This document shows, piece by piece, positions 62,624 to 64,000 of a stretch of 64,000 nucleotides of DNA. The notes below the pieces were generated by a model. That model was not told the origin of the DNA. It saw nothing but the letters and a program-made list of their open reading frames with translations, and made no database searches. The position numbers and the translations under genes are program-made. The stretch comes from Catalinimonas alkaloidigena (GTDB taxonomy: Bacteria > Bacteroidota > Bacteroidia > Cytophagales > Flexibacteraceae). Every line of letters starts with the position of its first letter. The first letter of the stretch is position 1. Where the stretch lies: assembly GCF_900100765.1 (NCBI RefSeq), contig NZ_FNFO01000004.1:62001-126000 (forward strand). The letters run 5' to 3'.

Positions 62624-64000
62624 ATGTTCAAAAACTATTTCAAAGTCGCGTACCGCAGCCTCGTCCGGCAACGCGGCTATACCCTGATCAACGTCATTGG
62701 CCTCGCCGGGGGCATGACCTGCTGCCTGCTGATCTTACTGTTTGTCCGCCATGAGTTGAGTTACGACCGGTTTCAGCCCCGGGCAGAGCGCCTCTACCGC
62801 CTCAACTATTCCATCGAAATGCAGGGCAACGAAATCAACATCGCCCGCACGCCCCCCCCTATCGCCCCGGCCATGCAGGAGTACTTTCCGGAAGTAGAGG
62901 CTACGGCGCGTATTTTTGTGCGCGCCGCCGGACTTTCGACCACCGACGAGAATCCCAAGCGCTACGAAGAGACCCACTTTGCCTTTGCCGACTCGTCGAT
63001 CACCCGCCTGTTTCACTTCGATTTTGTAGCGGGCAATCCGGAACGCGCTCTGTACGAGCCATTTACCCTCCTGATCTCCGACGAAATGGCGGAAAAGTAT
63101 TTCGGGACGACCGATGCCGTTGGGAAAACGCTGCTGCTCGACGGGCAACACCTGTTCCGCGTCACGGGTGTGATTCGCAGTTATCCGGATAATTCGCACA
63201 TCCACTTTCCGCTGCTGGCCAACTACGAGTCGATGCTGGCTACCCTGCCCGAGGGCGGACGCGACAACCTGGCGCAAAATTGGATCATCTCCCACTCGTT
63301 TACATACGTGCTGTTGCATCCACAGCAATCGTACCGGGCCGTCAACGCAAAAATGCGGGGCTTTCTGGACCAACGCAGCACCGCTCCCCTCAAAGACCAG
63401 CAGACGTTTACGCTGCAACCCCTGCTTGATCTTCACCTCCATGCGCCTGCGTTTCAGGCCGTTTCGGAACCGACCGGCGACATCACCTACGTCTACGTCT
63501 TTATTGCCATTGCATTGGTCACGCTGCTGATCGCCTGCATCAACTTCATCAACCTGACTACCGCCCGCTCGTTGCAACGCGCCCGCGAAGTTGGGATGCG
63601 CAAAGTGCTGGGTGCCGAGCGTACGCAACTGATTGGCCAGTTTTTGGGCGAGTCGCTGCTGCTCAGTTTTCTGTCGTTTTTACTTTCGCTTCTGCTGGTC
63701 CACCTGCTGCTGCCCGAACTCAACGCGCTTACCGATAAGTCACTGACGTTCAGCTACCTGTTGGAGCCTGGTCTTCTCCTCAGTTTTGTAGGCGTCTTCC
63801 TGTTGACCGGGTTGCTGGCGGGCGCTTATCCGGCTTTTGTGATCTCGAACTATCGCCCGGTCGAATCGCTGAAGGGCAATCTGGGCCGGGGCCTGCCGCG
63901 GAGCGTCGCTCCCGAGGCCACGGGGAACGATTTCGGCCAATGGCTGGCGCGGCAGGGGCGTGGCTTTTCGCTGCGGAAGGTGCTGGTGGTGGCGCAGTTT
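62624..64000 (+). CDS. MacB/FtsX-type ABC transporter permease, N-terminal part (cut by window edge)
   Basis: 459 residues are visible from ATG 62624 and the frame is still open at 64000. An N-terminal helix (TLINVIGLAGGMTCCLLILL) is followed by a large extracytoplasmic MacB_PCD domain (YRLNYSIEMQGNEINIARTP; ISDEMAEKYFGTTDAVGKTL; FRVTGVIRSYPDNSHIHFPL). An FtsX-type unit comes next (YVYVFIAIALVTLLIACINF; INLTTARSLQRAREVGMRKV; LGAERTQLIGQFLGESLLL). The HPLL-type Bacteroidota permeases of this kind are about 800 residues with two FtsX units. They act in lipoprotein/antimicrobial export or cell-envelope stress with a separate ATPase. No ATPase gene is in view. Confidence 0.9.
   Translation, partial: MFKNYFKVAYRSLVRQRGYTLINVIGLAGGMTCCLLILLFVRHELSYDRFQPRAERLYRLNYSIEMQGNEINIARTPPPIAPAMQEYFPEVEATARIFVRAAGLSTTDENPKRYEETHFAFADSSITRLFHFDFVAGNPERALYEPFTLLISDEMAEKYFGTTDAVGKTLLLDGQHLFRVTGVIRSYPDNSHIHFPLLANYESMLATLPEGGRDNLAQNWIISHSFTYVLLHPQQSYRAVNAKMRGFLDQRSTAPLKDQQTFTLQPLLDLHLHAPAFQAVSEPTGDITYVYVFIAIALVTLLIACINFINLTTARSLQRAREVGMRKVLGAERTQLIGQFLGESLLLSFLSFLLSLLLVHLLLPELNALTDKSLTFSYLLEPGLLLSFVGVFLLTGLLAGAYPAFVISNYRPVESLKGNLGRGLPRSVAPEATGNDFGQWLARQGRGFSLRKVLVVAQF

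Noticed and set aside
1-64000. tRNA, rRNA or CRISPR array
   Set aside because: No cloverleaf-like segment, no rRNA-like sequence and no regularly spaced direct repeats were found while reading through the window.

Overview
The window looks like chromosome from a GC-rich member of the Bacteroidota, most likely the Cytophagales. The evidence is the gliding-motility ABC genes gldA/gldF/gldG, three SusC/Oar-type TonB-dependent receptors with a SusD partner, a one-protein hybrid two-component system, ECF sigma/FecR regulation and TAnnTTTG-type -7 promoter elements. Coding density is high. I found no rRNA, tRNA, CRISPR array or intact insertion sequence. All assignments come from reading the translations; no database search was run.

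Layout. 1-491: start of a SusC-like receptor (minus, cut by the window edge). 800-5515: gldG, an AT-rich SRA-HNH nuclease gene, gldF and gldA (minus). Between gldF and gldA lies a frameshifted GIY-YIG nuclease gene flanked by two palindromic repeats. 5651-9196: GH78 rhamnosidase, an SMI1/KNR4 remnant and a phytanoyl-CoA-dioxygenase-like protein (plus). 9510-16437: a translationally coupled three-gene operon (transglutaminase-DUF2126, circularly permuted ATP-grasp/alpha-E fusion, transglutaminase), probably an uncharacterised amide-bond-forming system. 17032-19971: a small lipoprotein, then an ArsR/SRPBCC/DoxX/YdeI operon with two operator copies. 20023-25000: a GAF-PAS-DHp protein without an ATPase domain and two unrecognised genes. 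25161-29369: hybrid two-component regulator.

30673-39107 is the most interesting stretch. It is a tightly packed seven-gene minus-strand operon: metallophosphoesterase, GMC oxidoreductase, alpha/beta hydrolase, acetoacetate-decarboxylase-like protein, two small membrane proteins and a patatin-like lipase. The GMC oxidoreductase and the patatin carry the same roughly 195-residue C-terminal domain although their catalytic domains are unrelated. This suggests a common partner or location in a lipid-oxidation/hydrolysis pathway that I do not recognise. Paralogous Tat-exported TIM-barrel isomerase-like proteins sit on either side (29604-30584 and 39552-40466).

40678-52849 is a polysaccharide/uronate-type utilisation locus: DUF1593 nucleoside-hydrolase-like lipoprotein, ECF sigma, FecR anti-sigma, STN-bearing SusC, SusD, a large glycoside hydrolase and an enolase-superfamily enzyme. 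52856-57083 holds an outer-membrane barrel protein and an Oar-like receptor (minus). 57423-61536 is a purine-salvage set: NCS2 permease, secreted adenosine deaminase and NUP-type nucleoside-binding protein. The window closes with a DPM1-like glycosyltransferase (minus) and the start of a MacB/FtsX-type permease (plus).
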